Shown: one piece after another, positions 48,984 through 58,090 of the stretch
Position numbering within the stretch: the first letter of the stretch is position 1
Layout of the letters: each line of letters starts with the position of its first letter
Origin: JAIVJZ01 sp036386515
Lineage (GTDB): Bacteria > Acidobacteriota > Blastocatellia > Pyrinomonadales > Pyrinomonadaceae
Length of the DNA stretch: 64,000 nucleotides
Assembly: GCA_036386515.1 (NCBI GenBank)
Contig: DASVVO010000081.1
Coordinates: forward strand, 62,001-126,000
Reading direction: 5' to 3'
Made by a program: the position numbers and the translations under genes
Notes under the pieces: generated by a model
Database searches by the model: none
Told to the model about the DNA's origin: nothing
What the model saw: only the letters and a program-made list of their open reading frames with translations

Positions 48984-49922
48984 TTATATCCGGCCGATGA
49001 GCGCGTGCGCGAGCGCGTCAAGCAACATTCCCGGCGGCGCGGACGGCTGCGTGGGCAGCAGCGTTTTCAGGTAAGGCTGGGCGACGATGATGATGGCTTG
49101 AATGCCGTTGAAGGCGGTATGGATGACGAAGCAGGGAAGCAGGCGGCCGGTGTGAGCGCGCACCCACGTCAGCGTGAAACTGAGGACGACCACGGCCGCG
49201 ATCACGCCCAGGTTGTTGCGATACTGCATCAAGTGGACGGCCGCGAACATCACGGAGACGATGCCGATGGCGGCCTTCGTCCCGGCGGCGCGTTGGAGCG
49301 GCGCAAAGAGCACGCCGCGATAGATCGTCTCCTCGACGATCGGCGCGGTGGCGACGGCCAGAAACGCGATGCTCAACCGCGCCGCGTGTGAACTGGCGAT
49401 GATACGGTCGATATCGGTTTCCTGCCCGCCGAACATCGTCGCCAGCATGATGCCGAAAAGCCACAGGCCAATCGCCAGTCCGACGCAAGTCCAAAAACCG
49501 AAACGCTTGCTCCAACTCCACCCGACGGCGGTGCGAAACGGGCGTTTGCCGAACCCCGTCACCACCGCCCACGCCATGCCGAAAGTCAACAGATGCGTCG
49601 GAACCATCGCCGCTATCGAAAACAGGATCAGCGTCGGGTCGGATTCCAGCGCGCCCAAACTGGCTGCGTCCAGCGACGGCCGCCGCACGAGCACGTAGAC
49701 GGCCAGAGCCAACACGCCGCCCACCACGAGCATCCCCACGCTCGCAAACCAGAGGCCGAAAGCCGCCATCAGTCCCCACGCCGGATCGTCCGGGTGCGGT
49801 TCAGGCGCGGCCGTCGAAGTTTGCGCGCCGGATAGATACGGCGTCGCCGGCGTCTCTCCGGCGAGCGCGTTCGGCACGGTGTCGGAAGCAGGTTGGTGCG
49901 GAGTTTCGGTCGGTGTGTCCAC
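48984..49922 (-). CDS. CPBP family intramembrane metalloprotease
   Basis: About 312 aa from GTG 49922; the open frame continues to 50021, but that part is encoded by a repeat arm and has no binding site, so the start is uncertain. Eight hydrophobic segments. The CAAX-protease/bacteriocin-processing motifs are E-E-T-I-Y-R-G, then V-M-F-A-A-V-H-L-M (His) and C-F-V-I-H-T-A-F-N (His). Such proteases cleave prenylated or membrane proteins, or protect against bacteriocins. The substrate is unknown. Confidence 0.82.
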   Translation of the reverse strand: MDTPTETPHQPASDTVPNALAGETPATPYLSGAQTSTAAPEPHPDDPAWGLMAAFGLWFASVGMLVVGGVLALAVYVLVRRPSLDAASLGALESDPTLILFSIAAMVPTHLLTFGMAWAVVTGFGKRPFRTAVGWSWSKRFGFWTCVGLAIGLWLFGIMLATMFGGQETDIDRIIASSHAARLSIAFLAVATAPIVEETIYRGVLFAPLQRAAGTKAAIGIVSVMFAAVHLMQYRNNLGVIAAVVVLSFTLTWVRAHTGRLLPCFVIHTAFNGIQAIIIVAQPYLKTLLPTQPSAPPGMLLDALAHALIGRI

Positions 49923-49976
49923 GATGATTTCGAGTGTAAGAGACGGGAGGATGAGCGTCAACCGGAAGACAGGCAA

Positions 49977-50097
49977 AGGAAGGGTAAAGGGGAAGGGGTA
50001 AAGGTGAAAGGGAGAAGGCAAGCGGCGAACGATCAGCGCGCCTTTTTGTTCTTTACCTTTCCCCCTTCCCCCTTACCCCTTCCCCTTTACCCCATTC
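49977..50097. repeat. Palindromic word-repeat element, GGGGTAA type
   Basis: The left arm has AAGGGTAAAGGGGAAGGGGT and AAAGG (49980-50003). The right arm has TTTACCTTTCCCCCTTCCCC and CTTACCCCTTCCCCTTTACC (50052-50093). The right arm overlaps the stop of the NUDIX gene. Confidence 0.87.
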
Positions 50098-50641
50098 CCT
50101 GTCCCATCCGCGCCGCGGCGAGCGTGAGGCCGATGATGGTCTTGGCGTCTTCGATCTCGCCCGCCTCGATCATCTCCAAAGTGCGCGCGATGGGCAGCCG
50201 GATGATCTCAAGGTTCTCGTCGTCCTCCGGGTTCGGTTTGGTTTCCGTCAGGTCGGTGGCGAGATAGACCCACATCTTTTCGCCGCAGAAGCCCGGCGAG
50301 ACGAAGAACTCCGACAGCTTCTCCCAACCCCCGGCCACCAGCCCCAACTCTTCCTCCAACTCGCGCGCCGCGCACTCTTCCGGCGGCTCGAAATCGCCGC
50401 GACTCCCCGCCGGGATTTCCAGCAGGTACTTCACCGTCGGGTGGCGATACTGCCTGACGAGTGAAACCGTGTTGTCGTCATGCACGGCGACGATGGCCGC
50501 GCTGCCGGGATGGCGCACGACCTCGCGCTGGTATTCGTGCCCCTCTTCGCGCACCGTGTCGAGCGTCACCGTGAAGATACGGCCGCGATACACGTCTTCG
50601 CTCGCCACCACTTCGGGAGCTTCCTTGCCGGATGTGTCCAT
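50087..50641 (-). CDS. NUDIX hydrolase, ADP-ribose pyrophosphatase-like
   Basis: 184 aa. The Nudix box is G-D-F-E-P-P-E-E-C-A-A-R-E-L-E-E-E-L-G, fitting G-x5-E-x7-R-E-U-x-E-E. The N-terminal strand pattern and P-A-G before the box (L-L-E-I-P-A-G-S) match ADP-ribose pyrophosphatases, which cleave ADP-ribose to AMP and ribose 5-phosphate. F-F-V-S-P-G-F-C-G-E follows the box. The last residues (R-M-G-Q-G-M-G) are encoded by a repeat arm. Confidence 0.88.
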   Translation of the reverse strand: MDTSGKEAPEVVASEDVYRGRIFTVTLDTVREEGHEYQREVVRHPGSAAIVAVHDDNTVSLVRQYRHPTVKYLLEIPAGSRGDFEPPEECAARELEEELGLVAGGWEKLSEFFVSPGFCGEKMWVYLATDLTETKPNPEDDENLEIIRLPIARTLEMIEAGEIEDAKTIIGLTLAAARMGQGMG

Positions 50642-50741
50642 AGTCTCCTTCGCCTCGCTCCGCTGATTAAAGCGCGCTCGATTGAACGAACCGCGCGCTC
50701 TCTCTCTACTGTGGGCAATCTAAAACTTTATGCGTCTCGAT

Positions 50742-52079
50742 TCAACCTCCGCCCCGCGCCGCGATGAGGCTCTTGACTTCGCCGACGAGATACAGCGACC
50801 CCGTGACGCAGATGACGCCCTCCGGCGGCGTACACGCTTCGGCCGCGCGCAGAGCATCCGCGGGCGACTCGGAGAGCGACGGCGGCCGTGTGATGTCACG
50901 CGTCGCGGCGAGGCGGCGGAGCGCGTCGAGCGTGGCGGCGCGCGCATTTGTCGGGCGCGTGAGGATCAACTGCGCGGCGGCCGGAAAGAGCGTCGCCGCG
51001 ATCTCGTCCAAATCCTTGTCGCGCATCGCGCCGAAGACGAGCGTGACGGGCGCGCTGATGAATTCGTCGAGAAAGTCGCGCAACGCGAGCGCCCCCGCCG
51101 CGTTGTGCGCGCCGTCGAAGAGCAGGGCAGGCCGACCAGCAATCAACTCAAGGCGTCCGGCGTGCGCGGCGGTTTCGAGTCCTTCGATGATGTGTTCGCG
51201 CGTGACGGGAAAACCGCGTTCGCGCAAAACTTCCGCGAGGGCGACGGCGACGGCGGCGTTCGTCGCTTGATGACGGCCGCGCAGGGAGAGGCGGACATCC
51301 GCGTAAACGTCAGCCTCCGTCTTGAACGTCACGCGCAGGCGGCCGGACGCGTCCGCGTCGTGCGTGCGGATGTCGCCGCCGGCAAAGCGCGGCGTGACGC
51401 CGCACTCGCGGCAGCGCGCGAGGATCACGTGTCGCGCCGCCTCAGTTTGCGGCGCGACGACGACGGCGGCCGCGCCAGCGCGGATGATAGCGGCCTTCTC
51501 CGCGGCGATCTCTTGAAGCGTGTCGCCGAGATACTCTTGATGGTCGAGGGCGATGGGCGTGATGGCAAGCACGTCGGCGCGTGCTGACGTAGTCGCGTCG
51601 AGTCGGCCGCCGAGGCCGGTTTCGAGAATGGCGAGTTCCGCGTGCGCCTCGCGGAAGGCGACGAGCGCGATGGCCGTCAACTGCTCGAAGAAGGTGGGGA
51701 GCGCGCCCGTCGCATTTTTTAATCCGGTTGCGGCGGCGCGAACTTCCGCGGCGTGGCGGGCAAACTCCGCGCTCTCCAGGTCGTGCCCGGCGAGGCGGAT
51801 GCGTTCCGTCATCGAGACGAGGTGCGGGGAGGTGTAGAGACCGGCGCGCACGCCGGAGGCGCGGCAGATGCTATCGAGCATCGCGGCGGTTGAGCCTTTG
51901 CCGTTCGTGCCCGCGATCTGGACGGCGGGATAAGCGCGTTCGGGAGACCCGAGCGCGGCGAGCAGGCGTTCGATGTTGTCGAGGCCGAGTTTGATGGCGA
52001 GGGTTTCGTGGCCGAGACCGAGAAGATATTTGACCGCCTCGTCGAATGATGGAAGCCCGGAGTGCGGAGTGGAAGGCAT
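50742..52079 (-). CDS. folC: Bifunctional folylpolyglutamate/dihydrofolate synthase
   Basis: 445 aa of the Mur ligase superfamily. FolC adds glutamate to dihydropteroate and folates with ATP. Motifs: the P-loop I-A-G-T-N-G-K-G-S-T-A-A (about 53-64), Y-T-S-P-H-L, L-E-T-G-L-G-G-R-L-D-A-T, T-P-I-A-L-D-H-Q-E-Y-L-G, and in the C-terminal domain L-F-D-G-A-H-N-A. It lies 64 nt downstream of accD, the usual bacterial order (accD-folC). Confidence 0.93.
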   Translation of the reverse strand: MPSTPHSGLPSFDEAVKYLLGLGHETLAIKLGLDNIERLLAALGSPERAYPAVQIAGTNGKGSTAAMLDSICRASGVRAGLYTSPHLVSMTERIRLAGHDLESAEFARHAAEVRAAATGLKNATGALPTFFEQLTAIALVAFREAHAELAILETGLGGRLDATTSARADVLAITPIALDHQEYLGDTLQEIAAEKAAIIRAGAAAVVVAPQTEAARHVILARCRECGVTPRFAGGDIRTHDADASGRLRVTFKTEADVYADVRLSLRGRHQATNAAVAVALAEVLRERGFPVTREHIIEGLETAAHAGRLELIAGRPALLFDGAHNAAGALALRDFLDEFISAPVTLVFGAMRDKDLDEIAATLFPAAAQLILTRPTNARAATLDALRRLAATRDITRPPSLSESPADALRAAEACTPPEGVICVTGSLYLVGEVKSLIAARGGG

Positions 52080-52143
52080 AGCTATGTCATCCGCGCCCCG
52101 AACCCGGCCTTCCGCGAAGGAAGCATCAGCCTTCCGCTAATCG

Positions 52144-53136
52144 TCAGTCTTTAACCTGGGCTTCCTGCTTCTGGGGCTTGGTCTCGGCCGGTTGTTCTTC
52201 GAGCACGGCCTTGGCGGCCACGGCGTCGTAGCCGTTCTGGCGAGCGGCGAAATTGATGTCCACGTCGAGCTTCGTCGCGCCGATTTCGGGGTTCACCATG
52301 AAGTCGAGCAGTTTGATGATCAGGGAGCGCATCTCGCGGCGGTCTACGACGGCATCGATCATGCCGTGTTCGAGCAGGAATTCGGAGCGTTGGAAATCTT
52401 TGGGCAACTTCTGGCGAATGGTCTGTTCGATGACGCGCGGCCCGGCGAAACCGATGAGAGCCTTCGGTTCGGCAATGATCACGTCGCCGAGCATGGCGAA
52501 GCTGGCGGTGACGCCGCCCGTCGTCGGGTCGGTCAGGACGGAGATGAAGGGCAGGCGCGACTTGTCGAGTTGCGCGAGCGCGGCGGAGATTTTCGCCATC
52601 TGCAACAGCGAGAGCGTGCCCTCCTGCATGCGCGCGCCGCCGGACGAGGTGATGGTGATGACGGCCGCGCGCTCTTTGATCGCGCGTTCGACCAAACGCG
52701 TCACCTTCTCGCCGACCGCCGAACCCATCGAGCCGCCGAGGAAACTGAAGTCCATCGCGCCCGCATAGACCGCGTGGCCGCCCAACTTGCCGCGCGCATT
52801 GATCACCGCTTCGGGCAATCCGGTCGCACGCTTGGCCTGTTCGAGTCGTTGCGGGTAGGGCTTGGTGTCAACGAAGTTGAGCGGGTCGTGGGAGATCACT
52901 TCGGCGTCGAGTTCTTCGTAGTCGGCGTTGTCGTAAAGGATGGCGAGGCGTTCGCGCGCGCCGATGCGAAAGTGGTGTCCGCAGGGCGGGCAAACTTGCA
53001 GCGAGTCTTCGAGGTCTTTCTTGAAGAGGGCGGCGTCGCACTCAGGGCACTTGCGGAAGACGCCTTCGGTCTTCACGACGCGCTCGTCCACCGGAACCAC
53101 TTCAATCTTCTGTCCCTTTTTACGGAACCATGTCAT
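52144..53136 (-). CDS. accD: Acetyl-CoA carboxylase carboxyltransferase subunit beta
   Basis: 330 aa. AccD with AccA transfers carboxyl from biotin to acetyl-CoA in the first step of fatty acid synthesis. The N-terminal zinc ribbon is C-P-E-C ... C-P-P-C-G-H-H-F (about 34-56). The crotonase-like core contains G-G-H-A-V-Y-A-G-A-M-D-F-S-F-L-G-G-S-M-G-S, S-S-G-G-A-R-M-Q-E-G, T-D-P-T-T-G-G-V-T-A-S and G-F-A-G-P-R-V-I-E-Q-T. A K/Q/E-rich tail of about 25 residues is added. accA is not here. Confidence 0.95.
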   Translation of the reverse strand: MTWFRKKGQKIEVVPVDERVVKTEGVFRKCPECDAALFKKDLEDSLQVCPPCGHHFRIGARERLAILYDNADYEELDAEVISHDPLNFVDTKPYPQRLEQAKRATGLPEAVINARGKLGGHAVYAGAMDFSFLGGSMGSAVGEKVTRLVERAIKERAAVITITSSGGARMQEGTLSLLQMAKISAALAQLDKSRLPFISVLTDPTTGGVTASFAMLGDVIIAEPKALIGFAGPRVIEQTIRQKLPKDFQRSEFLLEHGMIDAVVDRREMRSLIIKLLDFMVNPEIGATKLDVDINFAARQNGYDAVAAKAVLEEQPAETKPQKQEAQVKD

Positions 53137-53165
53137 AGGCGCAGAGTATAAACGAAGAACAGGGG

Positions 53166-53287
53166 GCTGTCAGTTGTCCGTCGTCAGTTGTCCGTTGTTT
53201 TACGTTTGACCCGACTTGAATTTTAATCTTTAGAATGCAGGCTACGCGAGCACATGCAACTGACAACTGACGACGGACAACTGACAG
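53166..53287. repeat. Palindromic word-repeat element, GACAACT type
   Basis: The left arm has CTGTCAGTTGTCCGTCGTCA and GTTGTCCGTTG (53166-53197). The right arm has CAACTGACAACTGACGACGG and ACAACTGACAG (53254-53287). The spacer is about 55 nt. It separates accD from nrnA. Confidence 0.86.
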
Positions 53288-53292
53288 GCTTT

Positions 53293-54369
53293 CTATCTTT
53301 CCGCGTTGAGCGCGCCGTGGGTCAGCGTGGGCGGCAGTTGGCCGGTGGGCGTGTTGCTGCCGCCGAGCGTGGGCGACTGGTCGGACGCCGACCCGTTGCC
53401 GCCGCCGTTGCCGTTCGCGCGCAGCTCGACGGCCTCGACGAGCAACGCGACGATGTTGCGCTCGGTTTCGTCCCAGTCGCCGGTCAGCGTGCAGCCCGCG
53501 GCGTTGCGGTGGCCGCCGCCGCCGAATTTCTCCGCGACGCGCGCCACGTTCACGTCGCCCTTCGAGCGCAAACTCGTGCGATAGACGCCCGGCGCGGTCT
53601 CCTTCAAAAACGCGCACGCCTCCACCTCGCCGACGCTCATCGGGTAATTGACGAAGCCGTCCGAATCCTCGTCCGAAGCCCCGGCGCGTTCCTGCATCTC
53701 CATGGTTTGGCGCAGGCAGGCGACGCGCCCCGTCTCATCGTGGCGCGCGGTCGGCAGCACCTCGCTCAAGAGTTGGAGCTTGCTCCACGGGTAATTGTTG
53801 AAGACGGCCTGCGACACCTTCGCCGGTTTGACGCCCGCGCGCAGCAGTTCGGAGGCGACCTTGAAGGTGCGCTCCGTCGTGTTCGAGTAGTGGAACGATC
53901 CCGTGTCGGTGACGAGCGCGGTGTAGACGCACTCGGCGATCTCCTTCGAGGGGCGCACGCCGATGGCCTTGCACAAGTTGTAGATCATTTCGCCGACGGC
54001 CGAGGCGGTCGAGTCGATCCAGTTGATCGTGCCGAAGAGGGAAGTCGTCGCGTGGTGGTCTATGTTGATGACGAATTGTTTATCGAGACCCGCGAGGCCG
54101 GGGCGCGTGATGTCGGAACATTCGATGACGAAGACAGCGTCGTACTCGCGGTCTACGGCCGGGGTGACGCGGATGGTTTCCGCGCCCGGAAGTTTGTTGT
54201 AAGAATGCGGCACGGGGTCGCGCATGATGACTTCCGGTTCTTTGCCGAGCGCCTTGAGCAGCCAGTAGAGACCGAGCGACGATCCGAGACCGTCGCCGTC
54301 GGGACGAATGTGCGAGGTGATGGCGAAGCGTCGCTTCGCCTCAATCAATTCGACGACTTGAACAAGCAT
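53293..54369 (-). CDS. nrnA: DHH-DHHA1 phosphoesterase, NrnA-like (oligoribonuclease/pAp phosphatase)
   Basis: 358 aa. The start at 54369 avoids residues encoded by the repeat element upstream. DHH domain: S-H-I-R-P-D-G-D-G-L-G-S-S-L-G-L (about 20-35), V-F-V-I-E-C-S-D, N-I-D-H-H-A-T-T and W-I-D-S-T-A-S-A-V-G-E. DHHA1 domain: R-S-K-G-D-V-N-V-A and F-G-G-G-G-H-R-N-A-A-G. NrnA degrades nanoRNA and dephosphorylates pAp. It follows rbfA, the common order in the nusA-infB-rbfA-nrnA cluster. The C-terminal 35 residues are Gly/Asn-rich. Confidence 0.9.
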   Translation of the reverse strand: MLVQVVELIEAKRRFAITSHIRPDGDGLGSSLGLYWLLKALGKEPEVIMRDPVPHSYNKLPGAETIRVTPAVDREYDAVFVIECSDITRPGLAGLDKQFVINIDHHATTSLFGTINWIDSTASAVGEMIYNLCKAIGVRPSKEIAECVYTALVTDTGSFHYSNTTERTFKVASELLRAGVKPAKVSQAVFNNYPWSKLQLLSEVLPTARHDETGRVACLRQTMEMQERAGASDEDSDGFVNYPMSVGEVEACAFLKETAPGVYRTSLRSKGDVNVARVAEKFGGGGHRNAAGCTLTGDWDETERNIVALLVEAVELRANGNGGGNGSASDQSPTLGGSNTPTGQLPPTLTHGALNAER

Positions 54370-54377
54370 GATCTTCA

Positions 54378-54480
54378 AGAAGGGATGAGGGATGAGGGAT
54401 GAGGGATGAATCAGGAAAGCGCTCAACTCACTTGAATGCTTCTCTTGATTCATCCCTCATCCTTCATCCCTCATCCCTCG
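54378..54480. repeat. Palindromic word-repeat element, GATGAGG type
   Basis: The left arm has AAGGGATGAGGGATGAGGGA (54378-54410). The right arm has TTCATCCCTCATCCTTCATC and CCTCATCCC (54449-54480). The spacer holds AAAGCGCTCAACTCACTTGA then ATGCTT, the approximate reverse complement of the spacer core at 8370-8400. The right arm encodes the end of RbfA. Confidence 0.88.
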
Positions 54481-54877
54481 TTATCTCCTCTCCGGTTTCC
54501 GTATCGGCGTCGTCGTCGTCGGCCGCGTCGGAAGGGGGGGCGTCGTGGCTGAGTCCTCGGAGGATGTCGTCCACGCGCGCGGCCTTTTCTTCGACGGTGT
54601 CGCGGATGAAATGTATCTCGGGGGCGCGCCGCAGGTTCAGGTTGACGGCGAGTTGGCGGCGGACGTAGGGCGCGGCCTTGCGCAAGGCTTTGAGCGCGTC
54701 CGTCGTCTCCTCTTCCGTGCCGATCACGGTGACGAAGACCCGCGCCTCGCGCAGGTTGTCCGACATGCGCACGTCCGTCACCGTGGCGATCGCCACCCGC
54801 GGATCGTCCAACTCATAGCCGACGATCTGCGCGATCTCCTCGCGCACATGTTCGGCAACTTTCTCCGGCCTTCGCAT
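54464..54877 (-). CDS. rbfA: Ribosome-binding factor A
   Basis: 137 aa. RbfA helps maturation of the 16S rRNA 5' end on the 30S subunit. It is a type II KH fold: R-P-E-K-V-A-E-H-V-R-E-E-I-A-Q-I-V, D-P-R-V-A-I-A-T-V-T-D-V-R-M-S-D-N-L-R-E-A, R-R-Q-L-A-V-N-L-N-L-R-R-A-P-E-I-H-F. The acidic tail ends in I-T-R-D-E-G, encoded by the repeat arm. It follows infB, as usual. Confidence 0.94.
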   Translation of the reverse strand: MRRPEKVAEHVREEIAQIVGYELDDPRVAIATVTDVRMSDNLREARVFVTVIGTEEETTDALKALRKAAPYVRRQLAVNLNLRRAPEIHFIRDTVEEKAARVDDILRGLSHDAPPSDAADDDDADTETGEEITRDEG

Positions 54878-54885
54878 ACGACAGG

Positions 54886-54970
54886 GATGAGGGATGAGGG
54901 ATGAGGGATGAATAAGAAAATCTCTTTCATCCGGTTTTGTTCATCCCTCATCCCTCATCCTTCATCCCTT
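54886..54970. repeat. Palindromic word-repeat element, GATGAGG type
   Basis: Left arm with three to four AGGGATG words (54886-54913), right arm with TTCATCCCTCATCCCTCATC and CTTCATCCC (54938-54969), spacer about 25 nt. It lies between infB and rbfA. Confidence 0.87.
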
Positions 54971-54972
54971 CA

Positions 54973-57903
54973 TTAAAGTTCCGTCGCGGCCACCTTCTCG
55001 ACGATGTACGATTCGATCTGGTCGCCGGTTTTCACGTCGTTGAAGTTTTCGAGCGAGATGCCGCACTCGAAGCCTTCGCGGACTTCGCCCACGTCGTCTT
55101 TGAAACGACGCAGGGAGGCGATGCCGCCCTCCCACGCGACGACGCCGTCGCGGATGAGGCGCGCACGCGTGTTGCGACGAATCAGGCCGTCGATGACCAT
55201 GCAGCCCGCCACCGTGCCCGCGCGCGGCACTTTGAACACGTCGCGCACTTCGGCCTTGCCGAGTATCTTCTCCGACTCGATGGCTTCGAGCATGCCGATC
55301 ATGGCCGCGCGAATCTCCTCCTCCACCTTGTAGATGATCGAGTGGAGGCGGATGTCTACGTGTTCGAGTTTCGCCAGTTCGGCCGCGCGCACTTCCGGCC
55401 TCACGTTGAAGCCGATGATGACGACCGCCGAGTTCGACGCGCCCGCCTGCGTGGCCGAGGCGAGCAGCACGTCCGACTCCGTGATCGCGCCGACGCCCGA
55501 GCGCACGACGAAGACCTTCACGGCGTCCGTCGAGAGCTTCGTCAGCGTACTCTTCAACACTTCGACCGAACCCTGCACATCGGCTTTCAACACGACGCGC
55601 AGTTCTTTGACTTCCTTCTCGCCGAGTGCTTCGATGCCGCGCTTAGTGGTTTGCAAAAGCGTGTTCTGGCGCGTCACCATCTGGCGATGCTCCGAGATGT
55701 TCTGCGCGCGCGTGATGTCGTCAACTACCTGGAACGACTCGCCCGCCTGCGGCACGCCTTGCAGCCCCAGCACCTCGACCGGCGTGGCCGGGCCTGCTTC
55801 CATGATGCTCGCGCCCTTGTCGTCGAACATGGCGCGCACCTTGCCGAAGACCTGACCGGCGATGAACGGGTCGTGGACGCGCAGCGTGCCCTGCTGGACG
55901 AGAACGGTGGCGACCGAGCCGCGACCGCGATCCAGTTTCGCTTCGAGCACGACGCCGGAGGCGCGGCGCGTCGGGCTGGCGCGCAGGTTGAGAATGTCGG
56001 TCGTGAGCAGGATGGTTTCGAGCAAGGTGTCCAGGTTCTCGCGTTTCTTCGCGGAAACTTCGACCATCTCGATCTCGCCGCCCCACCCGACGGCCTGCAA
56101 GCCGTGGCCGGCCAACTCCTGGCGCACGCGATCCGGATTGGCGTCCGGCCGGTCGATCTTGTTGATGGCGACGATGATCGGCACGCCCGCCGCGCGCGAG
56201 TGCTCGATGGCCTCGATGGTCTGGGGCATGACGCCGTCGTCTGCCGCGACGACGAGCACGACCACGTCGGTCGCCTTCGCACCGCGCGCGCGCATCATCG
56301 TGAAGGCTTCGTGGCCGGGCGTGTCGAGGAAGACCACGCGGCGCATCTCCGCCGGGTTGTCGGGATTCTTCACCTGCACGCTGTACGCGCCGATGTGCTG
56401 CGTGATGCCGCCCGCCTCGCCCGCCGCCACGTCCGTCGTGCGGATGCCGTCGAGCAGGGAGGTCTTGCCGTGGTCAACGTGTCCCATCACGGTGACGACG
56501 GGGGCGCGCGTCAACTCAAGGTCGTCCGCACCCGTCTCGATCAACTCCTCGAACTCTTCCTCGACCTGCATCTCTTCAAACGGCACGAAGGTCACTTCGT
56601 AGCCGAAGCGATGGCCGAGGTCAACGGCCACTTTGTTGTCGAGCGGCTGATTGATCGTGGCGAACACGCCGCGCTGCAAAAGGAGCGTCACCACGTCTTT
56701 CGGCTTGATGCCGATCTTCTCGGCGAACTCTTTGACGGTCGAGCCTTCGACGATGCGCGCGACTTTAGCCGTCCCGACCGCGCTCGCGCTGCCGCCCGCG
56801 TTGAGCGTCCCGGCGATGCGTTCTTCGAGCGTGAGGGCTTTGGGCGGCGTGACGAAATCGCGGTCGAAGCGTCCGCCGCGACCCTTGAAACCGCCGCGCG
56901 CGTCGCCTCCGGGCGCGCCGCCGCGACCGCGTGCGCCCGCGCGTGGGCGCGGCCTGCGCGCATCGGCGGGCGGAGTGTAGACGGTCTGCGGGTTCGCGCT
57001 CTCGCCCGGCGTGCCGGTGGCGCGCGGCGCGTTGCGGTCGCCGCCGCCACCACCGCGCGCGCGTTCCGCTTCGCGGCCGCGACGGTCGCGCTCGCGCGGC
57101 GTCGGCTGCGCGGAAGGAGGCGGGGTCGGCGCATTCACGCGCTCGCCCGGTTTGATTCCCTCGTTGATGGCCGTGGTGCTCAGGCGCAGAACTTTGACCT
57201 GTTTCGAGGGCGGAGGAACGACGGCGGCGGTCACCGGCGGCGGCAACAGTGCGGACGCCCCCGGCGCGACGGGAGTCAGCGGCGCTTCGCCAATCTGTTC
57301 TACGCCGGGCGCGGGCGCGGTCGCTTGCGCTTCGTTCGCCGCGATCGGCATTGGGCCGGGCGGCGAGTACTCGGCGGCCGGTTCGACGGCGACGGGCGCG
57401 CCCGTGATGGATTGCTCGGTCGCGGGAGTTTCAACTTGAGTCGCGGGCGCGCTCTCGGCCTGCGCCGGGGGTTCGACGCGCGCGGCCGGCGGGAGCGGTT
57501 TCTTGACGAGCCGCGCGACACCCTGCCTTGCCGCCATACCCTGATCCGGCGTCGTCGCGCTCGCGTCCGCGCCGTTCTGGTCGAAGGCTTGCGGCGGCTG
57601 AGCGCTCTGCTCGGCGACGGGCGGCGCGACGGAGGCGTGGATGTCTTCGGCCTCGCCGGATGCATCTTCAGCCGCGACGGCGGCGGTCGGAGCTTTTTTG
57701 ACGACGCGAATGGCGCGCGGCGCAACCGTCTCTTTCTTGGGGAAATACTTGTTGCGAATCTTCTCCGCCAACTCTTTCGAGACGGTGTTCGAGGGCACGC
57801 TCACGTCAACGCCCTCGCGGCGCACCTCTTCGATGAGACGTTTCGATTCGAGCTTGAGTTCCTTGGCGAGGTCGTAAATACGAACTTTGGACTGGACGGT
57901 CAT
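54973..57903 (-). CDS. infB: Translation initiation factor IF-2
   Basis: 976 aa. IF-2 is the GTPase that places initiator tRNA on the 30S subunit and promotes subunit joining. IF2_N occupies residues 1-50 (R-I-Y-D-L-A-K-E-L ... N-K-Y-F-P). A disordered Ala/Pro/Arg/Gly-rich region runs to about 350, then a second IF2_N-like helix (L-T-L-E-E-R-I-A-G-T-L). The G domain from about 470 has G-H-V-D-H-G-K-T, D-T-P-G-H-E-A-F and N-K-I-D. Domains II-IV include V-V-L-K-A-D-V-Q-G-S-V-E and the C-terminal G-T-V-A-G-C-M-V. The frame antisense to it is open for 3 kb, a GC effect. Confidence 0.97.
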   Translation of the reverse strand: MTVQSKVRIYDLAKELKLESKRLIEEVRREGVDVSVPSNTVSKELAEKIRNKYFPKKETVAPRAIRVVKKAPTAAVAAEDASGEAEDIHASVAPPVAEQSAQPPQAFDQNGADASATTPDQGMAARQGVARLVKKPLPPAARVEPPAQAESAPATQVETPATEQSITGAPVAVEPAAEYSPPGPMPIAANEAQATAPAPGVEQIGEAPLTPVAPGASALLPPPVTAAVVPPPSKQVKVLRLSTTAINEGIKPGERVNAPTPPPSAQPTPRERDRRGREAERARGGGGGDRNAPRATGTPGESANPQTVYTPPADARRPRPRAGARGRGGAPGGDARGGFKGRGGRFDRDFVTPPKALTLEERIAGTLNAGGSASAVGTAKVARIVEGSTVKEFAEKIGIKPKDVVTLLLQRGVFATINQPLDNKVAVDLGHRFGYEVTFVPFEEMQVEEEFEELIETGADDLELTRAPVVTVMGHVDHGKTSLLDGIRTTDVAAGEAGGITQHIGAYSVQVKNPDNPAEMRRVVFLDTPGHEAFTMMRARGAKATDVVVLVVAADDGVMPQTIEAIEHSRAAGVPIIVAINKIDRPDANPDRVRQELAGHGLQAVGWGGEIEMVEVSAKKRENLDTLLETILLTTDILNLRASPTRRASGVVLEAKLDRGRGSVATVLVQQGTLRVHDPFIAGQVFGKVRAMFDDKGASIMEAGPATPVEVLGLQGVPQAGESFQVVDDITRAQNISEHRQMVTRQNTLLQTTKRGIEALGEKEVKELRVVLKADVQGSVEVLKSTLTKLSTDAVKVFVVRSGVGAITESDVLLASATQAGASNSAVVIIGFNVRPEVRAAELAKLEHVDIRLHSIIYKVEEEIRAAMIGMLEAIESEKILGKAEVRDVFKVPRAGTVAGCMVIDGLIRRNTRARLIRDGVVAWEGGIASLRRFKDDVGEVREGFECGISLENFNDVKTGDQIESYIVEKVAATEL

Positions 57904-57933
57904 GCACTTCCTTCTCGACGCTTTGGTAAAACG

Positions 57934-57999
57934 GCGTCGCGCGCTTTAAAGGTTGAAGGACTCTCGCCCTCCGGTTACCTCTGGAACGGCGCGCGACGC
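57934..57999 (-). other. Stem-loop in the infB leader
   Basis: GCGTCGCGCGC (57934-57944) and GCGCGCGACGC (57989-57999) are a perfect 11-bp inverted repeat 31-96 nt upstream of the infB start. No T-run follows. The nusA-infB gap (57904-58090) contains no ylxR gene. Confidence 0.45.
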
Positions 58000-58090
58000 T
58001 TGCGAGGCGTCGGGACACATGCCGCATGAGGCCGTCTAAGGCGAGTTGCCGCAGGCCGCGCCGCCCTTTGGAGCGACGCGCCGGCGGCGG

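Noticed and set aside
54937..58029. A 1030-codon open frame on the plus strand opposite infB
   Set aside because: It is a shadow of the IF-2 gene caused by high GC at third positions; the translation is His/Arg/Asp-rich with no family pattern.
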